Source: Streptomyces sp. NBC_01142
Lineage (GTDB): Bacteria > Actinomycetota > Actinomycetes > Streptomycetales > Streptomycetaceae
DNA length: 64,000 bases
Assembly (NCBI RefSeq): GCF_026341125.1
Contig: NZ_JAPEOR010000003.1
Location: forward strand, 1,488,001 to 1,552,000
Direction of reading: 5' to 3'
The first letter of the stretch is position 1. The number at the start of each line of letters is the position of its first letter. Below the pieces are notes generated by a model that saw only the letters and a program-made list of their open reading frames with translations, was not told the DNA's origin and did no database searches. The position numbers were made by a program, and so were the translations under genes. Below, piece by piece: positions 9,610 to 18,617 of this stretch.

Positions 9610-10069
9610 GGCAGATGATGATGAACCCGCCCACTGACACCGTGTGAGGGCAAGCGGCATTTTCGGCCTAAAAGCCACCGGCTCACTTCATGCCGGAACC
9701 CACCCCTGACCTGGTGCACTGACCCAGTTGGCACGAAGGGGTGACTGGAAACGAACTCGGTGCGATGTGAAAGCTGGCGCAAACCCAATACGGCCAGGGC
9801 CGCATTGTCAGAGCCTTCCGATAGTGGGGCTCGGCGACCGCCTGCCGGAGCGCCGGCTTCGCCGCACATGTCGACGACACGGCCGCAGAGCGGCCTGCCC
9901 GTCTGACCGGCACCGGTCCAAGAATCAGGGATGGGTGACCGCACACATCGGCTGTGGCCTGAGCGATCATCGGCCGCAGCAGCGGGATACCTCGTGTACC
10001 GGGGTGCCCTGGGCGAGGGCAGCAAAGGCAAAGAAGTGAAGCAGTGCAGCCACTTGCTCAGCCATCAAC
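9610..10069. other. no supported gene
   Basis: About 460 bases between the pPIWI-RE operon and the following gene cluster. ORFs exist on both strands but have arginine-rich, antisense-type composition and no ribosome-binding site. The promoter of the pPIWI-RE operon should lie near its left end; I could not place it. Confidence 0.4.
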
Positions 10070-10171
10070 CTAGTGGTCGCGGATGTCCGCCGTCACGGCA
10101 TCAACGGCTTGGCGCGGGGACATGTCGTCGAGGTCGGTGGGTTCGTAGGTGTGCAGGTCGTCTCCAGGCAT
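10070..10171 (-). CDS. small acidic protein, unknown function
   Basis: A 33-residue ORF starting at an ATG six bases after the stop of the XF1762-like remnant. It reads as plausible protein (MPGDDLHTYEPTDLDD, then SPRQAVDAVTADIRDH), acidic and unlike the basic shadow frames here. No ribosome-binding site is obvious. It may be the terminal gene of a decayed cluster. Function unknown. Confidence 0.3.
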   Translation of the reverse strand: MPGDDLHTYEPTDLDDMSPRQAVDAVTADIRDH

Positions 10172-10176
10172 GCGGT

Positions 10177-10580
10177 TCAGGGGGCTTGCCACAGGAAGCG
10201 AGCGACGTGGTCGTTGCCGTGACCGGCCCGGGGGCGGGAAGGGGTGTGCCATCCGGCCCGGGGCGGACGGCTGGCGACCAGGTGCCAGCCCGCGCCGCGC
10301 AGAGATGCGCCGCTCTCGCCCTCCTGGGTGATCAAGCGCCGGTATCCGAGGGCTTTCGCCGCGCGTCACGACGCTCCGTACAGCAGGGAGTTGGCGTTGC
10401 GTGCGCCGTCGCTGGCGGTCCGGGTGACTTCGAGGGTGGCGCCGTCGTCGAGGTGGCGGGCCACGGGCAGGCCGAGATGGCCATGGCGCGCAGTGTGCCG
10501 GTCTCGTCGGCGGCTCCGACGGCGAAGATCTGTCCTAGAGGCGGAAGTCGCGGTGCCGCCACAAGGTCGTACGCGGGGGC
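10177..10580 (-). pseudogene. XF1762-family protein, decayed
   Basis: Three blocks in different frames resemble the XF1762 family often found on actinomycete plasmids: LGQIFAVGAADETGTLRAM, then (after a frameshift near 10483) GLPVARHLDDGATLEVTRT and SDGARNANSLLYGAS, then an in-frame TGA near 10370 where relatives have Trp, then RAAKALGYRRLIT and GESGASLRGAGWHLVASR up to the stop at 10177. The 5' end is missing and abuts the end of the methyltransferase-NUDIX gene. The homology is recalled, not computed. Function of the family is unknown. Confidence 0.6.
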
Positions 10581-10584
10581 GAGT

Positions 10585-11781
10585 TCATGCACCTGCGCTT
10601 TCTGGAGCGGATGACGGTGCCGTTCGGCTGTCGTAGGGAGTGAAGTGGGCCGGGGGGTGGTCGATGGGCAGGTCGGGGCGCCAGGCGGTGAGGATCTGTG
10701 CGCTGCACTCGAAGAGACCGTCGGGCAGCTCGTCGAGCGGCCACCAGGCCCAGTCGCCGACGCTCTCGTCTGGCTGGGTGGTGGGTTCGCCCTGCCAGGT
10801 GGTGACGAGGGCGCCCACGGTGACGCGTACGACGTCGCCGGCGTGATCGACGAGGGTGCCCAGGAGGGTGACGTCTTCGGGGCGCGCGGACAGGCCGGTC
10901 TCCTCGGCCAGCTCGCGCACGACCGTCTTCTCCAGGGGTTCGCCGATCTCAAGAGATCCGCCGGGGAGTTCGAGAGTGCCGCGGCGGTGGCGGCCCAGGA
11001 GCAGACCGCGGTCGCCGAGGACGATGGCGCCCACGCCGATCGCGGCGTGCGGGACGGGCGGGCGTCGGCTGCGGGGGCGGCTGGTGATCCGCGCAGGTAG
11101 GACGGTCCTGCGCCGGGCCTGGATGAGCTGGCAGGTGACGGGGTTGTCCGGGTCGGGTGCGTGGAGCTGGGTGATGGCCTCCACCGTGAATCCGTAGTCC
11201 GTCAGGAGGTCTTCCCACACCTGGGCGGTGAGCACCCAGGTCTGCAGCGGCAGCGGGTCCATGCCCTTGAGCCCGACCGTCTCCGCGCGTGGAGCCACGG
11301 TGTCGGAGGGGCCATGGCCGTGCCAGTTGGTGTGCAGAACGGAGAAGACGAGCGGGGCTCCGGGGAGTAGTCCGTCGCGCAGCGCGGGCAGTGAGATGTG
11401 GGGGTCGATTCCGGCGAGTGTGCAGATGCCGTACGTCGCGTCGTACGGCTGAGCCTGCTGAAGGTGCTCGATCACGTCCGCGTGCAGGAACCGGACGCCG
11501 GGTACGTCGCCGAAGTGTCCGGTGGCGCGGCGGTGTTGGGTGGGCGAGAGTTCGACCGCGTCGACGAGTGCGCCGTGGACTTGTGCGATGTGGACGGCGC
11601 CGGAGCCGATGTCCAGGACCCGTTTTCCGGCCAGGGGGCCGAGGACGTCGTCGCCGGGGCCGACACCGTCCCAGAAGCCCCATCGCAGCTGTTCAGGTGC
11701 CGGCGGCATGTAGGACCGGTCGAGCTGAAACTGGCCATAGGCAGTCCAGGTCTCGGGGTTGGGGGACGCCTCGACGGACAT
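10585..11781 (-). CDS. class I SAM-dependent methyltransferase fused to a NUDIX hydrolase
   Basis: A 398-residue fusion. The N-terminal 230 residues form a Rossmann methyltransferase: the SAM motif VLDIGSGAVHIA lies near 55, followed by VDAVELSPTQ and VRFLHADVIEHL. The C-terminal 140 residues form a NUDIX domain with GGSLEIGEPLEKTVVRELAE continuing into ETGL, a complete NUDIX box. A methyltransferase and a nucleotide pyrophosphatase on one chain suggests a small nucleotide-derived substrate. The start at 11781 has GGAG six bases upstream; the longer frame to 11934 overlaps the next gene. It is the last gene of a three-gene operon, 26 bases after the ASCH-NUDIX gene. Substrate unknown. Confidence 0.85.
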   Translation of the reverse strand: MSVEASPNPETWTAYGQFQLDRSYMPPAPEQLRWGFWDGVGPGDDVLGPLAGKRVLDIGSGAVHIAQVHGALVDAVELSPTQHRRATGHFGDVPGVRFLHADVIEHLQQAQPYDATYGICTLAGIDPHISLPALRDGLLPGAPLVFSVLHTNWHGHGPSDTVAPRAETVGLKGMDPLPLQTWVLTAQVWEDLLTDYGFTVEAITQLHAPDPDNPVTCQLIQARRRTVLPARITSRPRSRRPPVPHAAIGVGAIVLGDRGLLLGRHRRGTLELPGGSLEIGEPLEKTVVRELAEETGLSARPEDVTLLGTLVDHAGDVVRVTVGALVTTWQGEPTTQPDESVGDWAWWPLDELPDGLFECSAQILTAWRPDLPIDHPPAHFTPYDSRTAPSSAPESAGA

Positions 11782-11807
11782 GAGAACTCCAAAGGGGAGG
11801 GCCGGGG

Positions 11808-12677
11808 TTAGGTGTGATCGGTGACGAGGTCCTGCGGGCCGCTGCCGGTGCGGGCCCGTTCGATGGCCTCCAGGCGGGCGAACGCTCCCTCGGCCAGCAG
11901 AGGTCGCCACTCGTCGAGGCCGTGGATCGCCCACATGTCGTGCTCTGCCGGGTCGACGCGAATCTGCCGCAGCTGTTCAGGGCTGAGGCTGCCGCCGTCG
12001 AAGATGAAGCCGATCTTGCCCATGGGCCAGCGGGGCCCGGGGTGCAGGTAGTGCGTGAGCAGCAGACGGGGTTGGCCCTGGCCGAGCTCGAGCCCGGTTT
12101 CCTCGGCCGTTTCGCGGCGCGCGGTCTGCAGGGGATCCTCGCCGGCGTCACTGTTCCCGCCTGGAAACTGCCAGGGTCGACCGCCGTACACCGAACGCAG
12201 CATGACGGGCCGATCGCGGTCGTCGCGTACGTAGAAGCAGCTGTACACCGTGTGGTGCGGAAAGGTCTGTACGTATGCCTCGGGGGACACGGGCATCGGC
12301 TGCCCCGCGAGTGCCGGCCGATGGTCGAACTCGATCGCGAGCGGTCCCAGGGCCTCCTTCTCTGGTGGGTAGATGCGGCGCAGGTTGGCGAGCTGCTCGG
12401 CCTCTGTGGCGTCAGGGTCGATGCGGGAGGTGTCCTCCGCGGCGAGCAGCTCGGCGAACGAGGCGTGCGGCGTGATCCGCGCGACCCTTACGTCGAGTTC
12501 GCGGCCGGAGTCCTCGCCGTGGAATACGAGCACGTCGCCGACCGCGACGTCCGTCATCCGGGGTGTGCGCACCCGGACTTCGATGGTCTTGCGGCCGGAT
12601 TCCACCTGGGCGTAGTAGCGCTCGTACAGGCCCAGCCCGTGCTGTGGCTCGACCTGGTCGGGTGCCGGTTCAGTCAT
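11808..12677 (-). CDS. ASCH-domain and NUDIX hydrolase fusion
   Basis: A 289-residue two-domain protein. Residues 15-100 form an ASCH domain (LGLYERYYAQVESGRKTIEV, then a GDVLVFHGE strand), a PUA-like fold that binds nucleic acids or modified nucleosides. Residues 140-270 form a NUDIX hydrolase with GGNSDAGEDPLQTARRETAE continuing into ETGLEL. ASCH proteins include N4-acetylcytidine amidohydrolases, and NUDIX enzymes clean up nucleotide derivatives, so the fusion suggests recognition and hydrolysis of a modified nucleotide. Its ATG overlaps the upstream stop by eight bases, and a second NUDIX protein lies downstream. Confidence 0.85.
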   Translation of the reverse strand: MTEPAPDQVEPQHGLGLYERYYAQVESGRKTIEVRVRTPRMTDVAVGDVLVFHGEDSGRELDVRVARITPHASFAELLAAEDTSRIDPDATEAEQLANLRRIYPPEKEALGPLAIEFDHRPALAGQPMPVSPEAYVQTFPHHTVYSCFYVRDDRDRPVMLRSVYGGRPWQFPGGNSDAGEDPLQTARRETAEETGLELGQGQPRLLLTHYLHPGPRWPMGKIGFIFDGGSLSPEQLRQIRVDPAEHDMWAIHGLDEWRPLLAEGAFARLEAIERARTGSGPQDLVTDHT

Positions 12678-13167
12678 GGGCGCTCACCTTTTCTGGCTGC
12701 GCGGCCGGGGCGTCGGCGGTGTCGGAGCGCCACGTCCACACGAGCCGGTTGTGGGTCTTGTCCAGCACGTGGCCTGTGGGTAGTTCGGTGTCAGGGGTTC
12801 CGGCGGGATGAACCTCCAACTGGGGGTAGCCGTGGGCTCGTTCGTGGACGTCCCAGCGACGCACGGCGAAGGTGAGCTGTTCGGCCAGAGCAGGCCCGGA
12901 TGGCCCGAAGCCGTGAGCCAGAAACTCCGAGCGGCGCTGTTCGGCCGTGGGGCCGTCCTGGACCAGGACGTGGGTCAGGTAGGCGAGGGAGCCGGCCGCT
13001 GTGATCGCGGCGGCGTCCGAGCCCTTGGGCAGCGCGGTGATGCCACTGCTCTGATCACGGTTGCGGGCGAGGCGGCAGAAGCCGGGCAGCGTGGTGGCGA
13101 GGAAGAGCTGCAGGACTGGGCCCGCGACCACGACCAGCCGCAGCCGGGGCACCCCGTCCCTGCCCAT
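12670..13167 (-). CDS. hypothetical protein, first gene of the ASCH/NUDIX operon
   Basis: A 165-residue protein from the ATG at 13167 (the frame continues upstream in a low-complexity stretch). I recognise no domain. It starts with GRDGVPRLRLVVVAGPVLQL and contains a hydrophobic segment (SLAYLTHVLVQDG) and a mixed C-terminal half. The stop overlaps the ASCH-NUDIX start by eight bases, so the proteins are probably made together. Its 5' flank lies 48 bases from an ISAs1-type end motif (13215-13232), so the promoter region may be rearranged. Confidence 0.55.
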   Translation of the reverse strand: MGRDGVPRLRLVVVAGPVLQLFLATTLPGFCRLARNRDQSSGITALPKGSDAAAITAAGSLAYLTHVLVQDGPTAEQRRSEFLAHGFGPSGPALAEQLTFAVRRWDVHERAHGYPQLEVHPAGTPDTELPTGHVLDKTHNRLVWTWRSDTADAPAAQPEKVSAHD

Positions 13168-13214
13168 ATAGTCAGCGTACGCAGCTGAACCAGCCGCAGG
13201 GAGCCCCCACCGGG

Positions 13215-13232
13215 CAGGGCGATTGCAAAGTC
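13215..13232 (+). repeat. isolated ISAs1-type end motif
   Basis: CAGGGCGATTGCAAAGTC here is nearly the same as the end at 15740-15757 (one internal change) and starts like the ends of the complete element at 1060. No transposase is attached, so it is probably a relic of an excised or recombined copy. Confidence 0.45.
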
Positions 13233-13442
13233 CGCCGCCGGACCGGGCCACGCCGACCAGAACAAGAGTCCGAGCGAGGCATCTCCGCGGGCTATGGCTC
13301 TACGCGAGGACCAACAAGCCCTGACGCCCCGTTAGTACTCCAGCCGTAGATCGTGATCTCGATGGTGAGGGGCGCCGAGGCCAGCGTGGATCATCTCGCC
13401 CGAGATCGCCCACGCCGTCACGGGCGTCGGCTCCTTCTTCGT

Positions 13443-13847
13443 CTACCCGAGTTCACCGAGACGGAGGGCGTCCCGTATCTCGCTGAGCTTCGCGGTCGTT
13501 GCCGGGGTACGCTCGTGCGCTTGTTCAGCGAGTCGGAGGGCGTCGTCAATCTCGCTGAGCTTCAGGGAGGACAGGACGGCCTCCCGCTCTATCAGGTCGT
13601 CCCGGGACACAGTGGTCAGCCACGTGCACGGGGTGAAGCCTGGACGCGGGAACGCGAGCCGCAGCACGCCTTCGAACGGCAGCCCTTCACCGGCGCCCAC
13701 CATCACTTCGATGCCCAGACCGCTGATGTCGACGCCCGCCGGAGCAACGACCTGCATCACCCGGATCCCGGACGTGTCCTCTCCCGACAGCAGTACGACC
13801 AACCTCCGCTCGTCGAACTGAACCCACCAGACTTCGCCACGTTGCAC
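13443..13847 (-). CDS. PemK/MazF-like toxin-family protein carried inside the IS701 element
   Basis: A 134-residue protein. The N-terminal QRGEVWWVQFDERRLVVLLS is the typical first strand pair of MazF/PemK ribonucleases. It continues with IRVMQVVAPAGVDI and ends in an acidic helical tail with a repeated KLSEI(D/R)DALRL block. The GTG start at 13847 has GGAGG four bases upstream. Family members are mRNA interferases or their inactive relatives; the usual catalytic Arg and Ser/Thr cannot be assigned here with certainty. No antitoxin is adjacent. Divergent from the transposase, it shares the 88-bp region between 13848 and 13935. Confidence 0.6.
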   Translation of the reverse strand: MQRGEVWWVQFDERRLVVLLSGEDTSGIRVMQVVAPAGVDISGLGIEVMVGAGEGLPFEGVLRLAFPRPGFTPCTWLTTVSRDDLIEREAVLSSLKLSEIDDALRLAEQAHERTPATTAKLSEIRDALRLGELG

Positions 13848-13935
13848 AAGTCCTCCAAATACAGGACGGCAGGCAGACGCTGCGCGACCCTGACGCGCTG
13901 TGGAGACGGGCGCGGCCACCGTTGATCATCGGTGT

Positions 13936-15241
13936 GTGAAGACAAACGATCATGCGTTGGCCGCAGCTCACAGCGTAGACCCTGCCCGCTGGCAGGAAGC
14001 GTTCGAGGGCCTGATGAGCCGGATAGCGGGACGGTTCACGCGGGTGGAGTCCCGGCGCCGGGCCCGGAAGTTGGTACTCGGCCTGCTGTCCGACCTGCCG
14101 CGCAAGAACTGCTGGACCATCGCCGAGTGGGCCGGGGACAAAACCCCTGACGGCATGCAGCACCTGCTCGGGCGGGCCAAGTGGGACGCCGACCAGGTCC
14201 GCGACGACGTGCGCGCCTACGTGGTCGAGCATTTGCACGACGACGAGGCAGTCCTGGTTGTCGACGAGACCGGCGACGTGAAGAAGGGCACCGACACTGC
14301 CGGTGCTCAGCGGCAGTACACCGGCACCGCGGGCAGGATCGAGAACGCCCAGGTCGCCGTCTATCTGGTCTACGCCGGCCGCGGCGGGCACGCCGCAGCG
14401 GACCGGGAACTGTACGTTCCGCGTTCCTGGACCTCCGACCCCGACCGCTGCCGGGCAGCCGGCCTTGGCGACAAGACGGAGTTCGCGACCAAGCCGGAGC
14501 TGGCCGCTCGCATGGTCACCCGATTCCTCGACGCCGGCCACCGGGCCGCCTGGGTCGCGGGAGACGAGGTCTACGGCGGCAACCCGAGGCTGCGCACCGC
14601 GCTGGAGGAACGCGGCACCGGCTACGTCCTCGCGGTGGCCTGCTCGCACGAAGTCACCACAGGCGCCGGGAAGTTCCGCGCCGACATGCTGGCCAGGAAG
14701 GTGCCCAAGAGAGCCTGGCAGAAGCTATCCGCAGGGGCCGGAGCCAAAGGCCACCGCTTCTACGACTGGGCCGTCATCGACCTCACCGCCCGCCAGCCGG
14801 CAGTTGCTAATCCGCCGCAACCGCAGCACCGGCGAACTCGCATATTACCGCTGCTACTGGCCGGCCGCAGTGCCGCTGACCACCCTGGTGCGCGTCGCTG
14901 GATCAAGGTGGCGGGTCGAGGAGTTTTTCCAGTCCGGCAAAGGCTTGGCGGCCTTGGACGAGCACCAGGTCCGCCGCTACCCGTCTTGGTCCCGCTGGGT
15001 CACCCTGGCCATGCTGGCGCACGCCTTCCTCGCAGTCGTCCGCGCGAACGAACACGACCGTCATCCCTCACCCGACGAGCTGATACCGCTCACCTGCAAC
15101 GAGATCCAACGACTGTTCATCACGCTTGTCATCCAACGCGCCTTTGACCCTGTCCACCGGCTTCGCTGGTCCGTCTGGCGACGCCGCCACCAGGCTCGAT
15201 CCCAGACCAGCCACTACCGGCGACAAGCCGCTCAAGCATGA
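13936..15241 (+). pseudogene. IS701-family transposase, frameshifted
   Basis: The first frame runs from a GTG at 13936 (WQEAFEGLMSRIAGRFTR, VLVVDETGDVKKG with the first Asp, VAGDEVYGGNPRLR with the second) to about 14800. The coding signal then jumps to another frame (LLIRRNRSTGELAYYRCYWP, then SRWRVEEFFQSGKG with the catalytic Glu) ending at 15241. Together these make one normal transposase of about 430 residues. The Glu lies beyond the break, so the enzyme is inactive unless the shift is an assembly error or is programmed. Confidence 0.88.
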
Positions 15242-15318
15242 AGATCACGATCTACGGCTGGAGTATTAGGCGTGTGCGACGGGGCTGGGAGCCGAACTCG
15301 CAATGACCAGCACAGATG

Positions 15319-15648
15319 TCAGGCGTCAAAATCCTGCCCGTTCTCATCAGTAACCGAGATTCCCTGCCAAAAATTGACCCTCACGCCTTGGTGGGTCGAG
15401 CTTCGAACTCCAATCGGCGGCCCAATTTCTTCGCTAGCGGGGCCTGCTGCGTACTTTGCAATGGGACTGCCGGACTCGTTCACGACTGTGAGAGAAGCCG
15501 GAATAATGCTCCCGCCGCTGACGACCAGCACGGGCACCCCGTCCACGTATCGCAGGCTCAGCGTGCCCACGTCTTCTGGGTTGACCTCGGTTGCGGGGAT
15601 CTCGCCCAAGGGAACGGTCTCGGCTGTTCTGGCTTGTTCGTCAGACAT
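15319..15648 (-). CDS. hypothetical protein, 109 aa
   Basis: Starts at the ATG at 15648 behind a GAGGGG site five bases upstream. The composition looks coding: an acidic N terminus, then GTLSLRYVDGVPVLVVSGGS and SLTVVNESGSPIAKYAAGP, a likely beta-rich domain, and FWQGISVTDENGQDFDA at the end. No motif is recognised. It sits between two transposon-derived stretches and has no operon partner. Confidence 0.6.
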   Translation of the reverse strand: MSDEQARTAETVPLGEIPATEVNPEDVGTLSLRYVDGVPVLVVSGGSIIPASLTVVNESGSPIAKYAAGPASEEIGPPIGVRSSTHQGVRVNFWQGISVTDENGQDFDA

Positions 15649-15739
15649 AGGTGTCCCCTCACTGGTCCGGCACGCTGCCGACCCGCGTAGATCGTCCCAT
15701 GACGGCACGTCACCACGGCATTACCCCACCTCTAGGAGA

Positions 15740-15906
15740 TAGGGCGATTGTAAAGTCTGATGATCTTGGGTCGGTGCTGGTCAGCTGAGTCCGAGGAGGG
15801 CCAGTGGCCGCTCGAAAGGGCGGAGGGACATCGTGCGGAGTTCGGCGGCGATGTTGGTGTGGCCGGCGGCACGGAGCTGGTTGATCGCGAAGCTGCGGCC
15901 TCGCCG
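15740..15906 (-). pseudogene. 3' remnant of an ISAs1-family transposase with its IS end
   Basis: The minus strand encodes SFAINQLRAAGHTNIAAELR followed by TMSLRPFERPLALLGLS and a stop at 15784. This is the C terminus of an ISAs1-type transposase, compare [20 protein letters not shown] in the complete element. About 40 bases past the stop lies an IS-end motif, AGGGCGATTGTAAAGTC (15741-15757). The rest of the gene is lost at a junction near 15906 with an IS5-type fragment. Confidence 0.75.
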
Positions 15907-15959
15907 CGGCGATCGGCTGAACAGCCCGGCCACCGGCCCCCTCAGGCCGATGCCCGGGC

Positions 15960-16325
15960 CGACAACGGCTCCTGGACCAGGTCGCCGCCGAACACCCCGG
16001 CATCCGCAAGGTGTGGGTCGACGGCGGCTACCGCCAGCACCTCGTCGAGCACGCAGCCACCCTCGGCATCGACATGGAAATCACCGCCCGCACCCCTGGG
16101 ACCAGAGGATTCACCCCGATCCCGAAGCGCTGGGCGGTCGAGCGGACCTACGGCTGGCTGATGCTCCACCGACGTCTCGCCCGTGACTACGAGACCCTGC
16201 CCGCCCGCTCCGAAGCCATGATTCACCTCGCCATGACCGACCTCATGGCCCGCCGCCTCGCCAGCGAGAACACCATCTCCTGGCGCGACCCGACACCACA
16301 GACCAAACAGCAGATTCCCGGATAA
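15960..16325 (+). pseudogene. C-terminal fragment of an IS5-family transposase
   Basis: In one frame: LLDQVAAEHPGIRKVWVDGG (catalytic Asp strand), YRQHLVEHAATLGIDMEI, then KRWAVERTYGWLMLHRRLAR with the Glu of the DDE triad, and a stop at 16325. These match the second half of IS5-type transposases. The first half is absent; the fragment begins at a junction with an oppositely oriented ISAs1 remnant. Confidence 0.8.
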
Positions 16326-16871
16326 AACACCGGGATATAACGACCTTTGAGCAGAATTGGCGCTCCCGCGGGCAGTGGCCGTTGGCGCCAAGGGAGGGCT
16401 GGTGGGCCAGATGCGCAGATTCGACGCAGTGGGCAACCATGACGCAACAGTCCGCTTGTCCAACGACGTCGTCCAGGACACGCACCACGCGACACATGTT
16501 CACGGCCGTCTTCCCGCGCCTCTATGCGACTCCGGCGCTGTTGGGACACAGAGCGCGACCCTCTGTGAGATTTGCGCCCGGGGGGGAGAATGTTGGACCC
16601 GTCCGACCGCGATACAACCCGGATCAGCTTGTACTCCTGTGCCCGCGGTGTGCACGGTGGGCCGGGAACGCAGAGCCCGAGCGCTGACGCAACGACACCT
16701 GCCCGGAACCCCGCCGCGGCGTCGCTCCCACAACCTGACAACGGCTCCCAGAAGGCTGCGGTTGCCGCTGCGGGCAGGGGCAAGCGTGGCGGCAACCCCG
16801 TGTGCTCTGCCACCGCCGGCGAGGACCAGGAGGAGACGAACCTGCGGCAGTGCGGCGGTGGGAGCCGTCGG
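16326..16871. other. no supported gene; IS-adjacent debris
   Basis: About 545 bases. A plus-strand stretch ending near 16687 (QLVLLCPRCARWAGNAEPER) reads like the tail of a small zinc-binding protein but has no credible start. Nothing else was recognised. The region follows the end of the carbamoyltransferase gene, where a terminator would be expected. Confidence 0.35.
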
Positions 16872-18596
16872 TCAGCGAGATGACATCGCTGCTGAGTGTC
16901 CGGGGCCGGTGGGTGGTGGTTCGACGAGGAAGTCTCCGATGGCGAGGTAGTCGATGTTGGCGCGGTGCAAGGTGGTAATGGCGTCGGCGGGGGTGCAGAC
17001 GATGGGTTCGCGGTCGTTGAAAGAGGTGTTGAGCACAAGGGGGATTCCGGTGATGCGGTGGAAGTGGGAGATGAGCTGGTGGAAGCGGGGGTTGAGGTCT
17101 GCGTGGACGGTCTGGATGCGACTGGTGCCGTCGATGTGGACGACAGCGGCGATCTTCTCCGGTTGTAGGGCCCGGTAGCCGACCAGCATGAAGTCGGATG
17201 CGCGGCTCGGGGTGGGGATGTCGAACCATTGGCGGGCGTGTTCGGCCAGGACGCTGGGGGCGAAGGGACGGAAGTCCTCGCGGTTTTTCACGACGCGGTT
17301 GAGCCGCTCGCGCATCGCGGGATGTCGGGGGTCGGCGAGCAGGCTTCGGTTGCCGAGGGCGCGCGGGCCGAATTCCATGCGGCCCTGGAACCAGCCGACG
17401 ATCTTCTGGTCAGCGAGCAGGCGGGCTACTTCCCCGGCCATGTCGTCGACCCGTTTGTAGACGGCTCCGTGTTCCTGGAGCGCGGCTTCAATGGCGGCTT
17501 CCGTGAAGTGGGGACCGTAGTGGGCGTGGCGCATCTCGTCGCGTTCTGGCCCGCCGAGGACGTGGTGCCAGATCAGCAGGGCGGCACCGAGGGCGGTGCC
17601 GGCGTCGTGAGCGGCGGGCTGGATGTAGAGGTTGTCGAACCATCCGGTGGCGGCGATGCGCCCGTTGGCCACGCAGTTGAGGGCGACGCCGCCGGCCATG
17701 CACAGGTTCCGGGTGCCCAGGCTGCGGGCGGCGTGGCGTGCGAGGTGCAGCATCACGTCGTCGGTTGCCGCTTGCAGGGCGGCGGTGATGTCGGCGTAGT
17801 CGCTGCTCATCCCGCCGCGTGGCGGGCGTGGGCCCAGGCCGAACAGGTCGGTGAGCCCGGAGTAGTCGTCCATACGGAAGCGCAGCACGTCGTTGTCCAG
17901 GGAGAACTGGCCGTCGGGCAGGAGTTTGAGGATGTGCCGGTAGTGGTCCCGATAGGGTGCGGGGTCGCCGTAGGCGGCCAGTCCCATGACCTTGCAGGCG
18001 TCGTACTCGCTGAAGCCGAGATACTTGGCGATCTTCTCCCAGAGGAACCCGATCGACGCCGGGTAGGAGATCTCCATGCTCGGGGACAGCCGGGTGCTCT
18101 CTCCGAGGGCGACCATCGTGGAGGCGGTTTCCCCGATGCCATCGACCGCGAGTACGGCCGCGCGGTCGAAGGGGGCGGGGTAGTAGGCGGAGGCGGCATG
18201 GCACAGGTGATGGCTGAGCCAGTGGAACCGCCCTTGGAAGCCCATTTCACGCAGACGTGCGGGGACGGTCTGGAGATGGTCGTAGAAGGTGGTCTCGCCG
18301 CCTGGGCCGCCCCAATCGCCGGCGGCGACAAGATCGGTGAAGACGCTGTTGCGCAACCGTTTGGCGGGGAGGATCGAGGATCCGATGTGGTCCACGTCGG
18401 CGAGCGTGATGCCTGCCTCCTCCAGGCAGTAGTCGATGGCGTTGACGGGGAGTTCGTGGGGGTTGTCGACGCGTGCGGCTTTGCCGTGCTTGACGCGAGT
18501 GAACCGTTCTTCTTCGGCCGCGGCCAGGATGCGGCCATCGTGCACCAGGCACGCGGCGGTCTCGTGGTAGGCGTGGTTGACGCCGAGTGCATACAT
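16872..18596 (-). CDS. NodU/CmcH-type O-carbamoyltransferase
   Basis: A 574-residue enzyme expected to move a carbamoyl group from carbamoyl phosphate, via an adenylate, to a hydroxyl or amine of a small molecule. The N-terminal ASKHA-type domain has GVNHAYHETAACLVHDGRIL and EEERFTRVKHGK; a conserved SHHLCHAASAYY lies near 130-140; the C-terminal YrdC-like half has the hallmark QGRMEFGPRALGNRSLLADP near 435-455 and LVLNTSFNDREPIV near 530. Length is normal. The ATG at 18596 is 21 bases after the amidinotransferase stop, so the two are probably co-transcribed. This family tailors antibiotics and Nod factors. Confidence 0.88.
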   Translation of the reverse strand: MYALGVNHAYHETAACLVHDGRILAAAEEERFTRVKHGKAARVDNPHELPVNAIDYCLEEAGITLADVDHIGSSILPAKRLRNSVFTDLVAAGDWGGPGGETTFYDHLQTVPARLREMGFQGRFHWLSHHLCHAASAYYPAPFDRAAVLAVDGIGETASTMVALGESTRLSPSMEISYPASIGFLWEKIAKYLGFSEYDACKVMGLAAYGDPAPYRDHYRHILKLLPDGQFSLDNDVLRFRMDDYSGLTDLFGLGPRPPRGGMSSDYADITAALQAATDDVMLHLARHAARSLGTRNLCMAGGVALNCVANGRIAATGWFDNLYIQPAAHDAGTALGAALLIWHHVLGGPERDEMRHAHYGPHFTEAAIEAALQEHGAVYKRVDDMAGEVARLLADQKIVGWFQGRMEFGPRALGNRSLLADPRHPAMRERLNRVVKNREDFRPFAPSVLAEHARQWFDIPTPSRASDFMLVGYRALQPEKIAAVVHIDGTSRIQTVHADLNPRFHQLISHFHRITGIPLVLNTSFNDREPIVCTPADAITTLHRANIDYLAIGDFLVEPPPTGPGHSAAMSSR

Positions 18597-18617
18597 CCGA
18601 GTCTTCCCGTCAGGTCG

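Larger units (their letters stand above)
13336..15265 (+). mobile_element. IS701-family element with a PemK/MazF-like passenger gene
   Basis: A 1930-bp unit with perfect 24-bp terminal inverted repeats (13336-13359 and 15242-15265, beginning TACTCCAGCCGTAGATCG). It is flanked by the 4-bp direct repeat TTAG at 13332-13335 and 15266-15269. A 4-bp duplication at a YTAR-type site is characteristic of IS701. Inside are a toxin-like gene on the minus strand next to the left end and a frameshifted transposase on the plus strand whose stop abuts the right repeat. IS701 members usually carry only the transposase. Confidence 0.93.
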
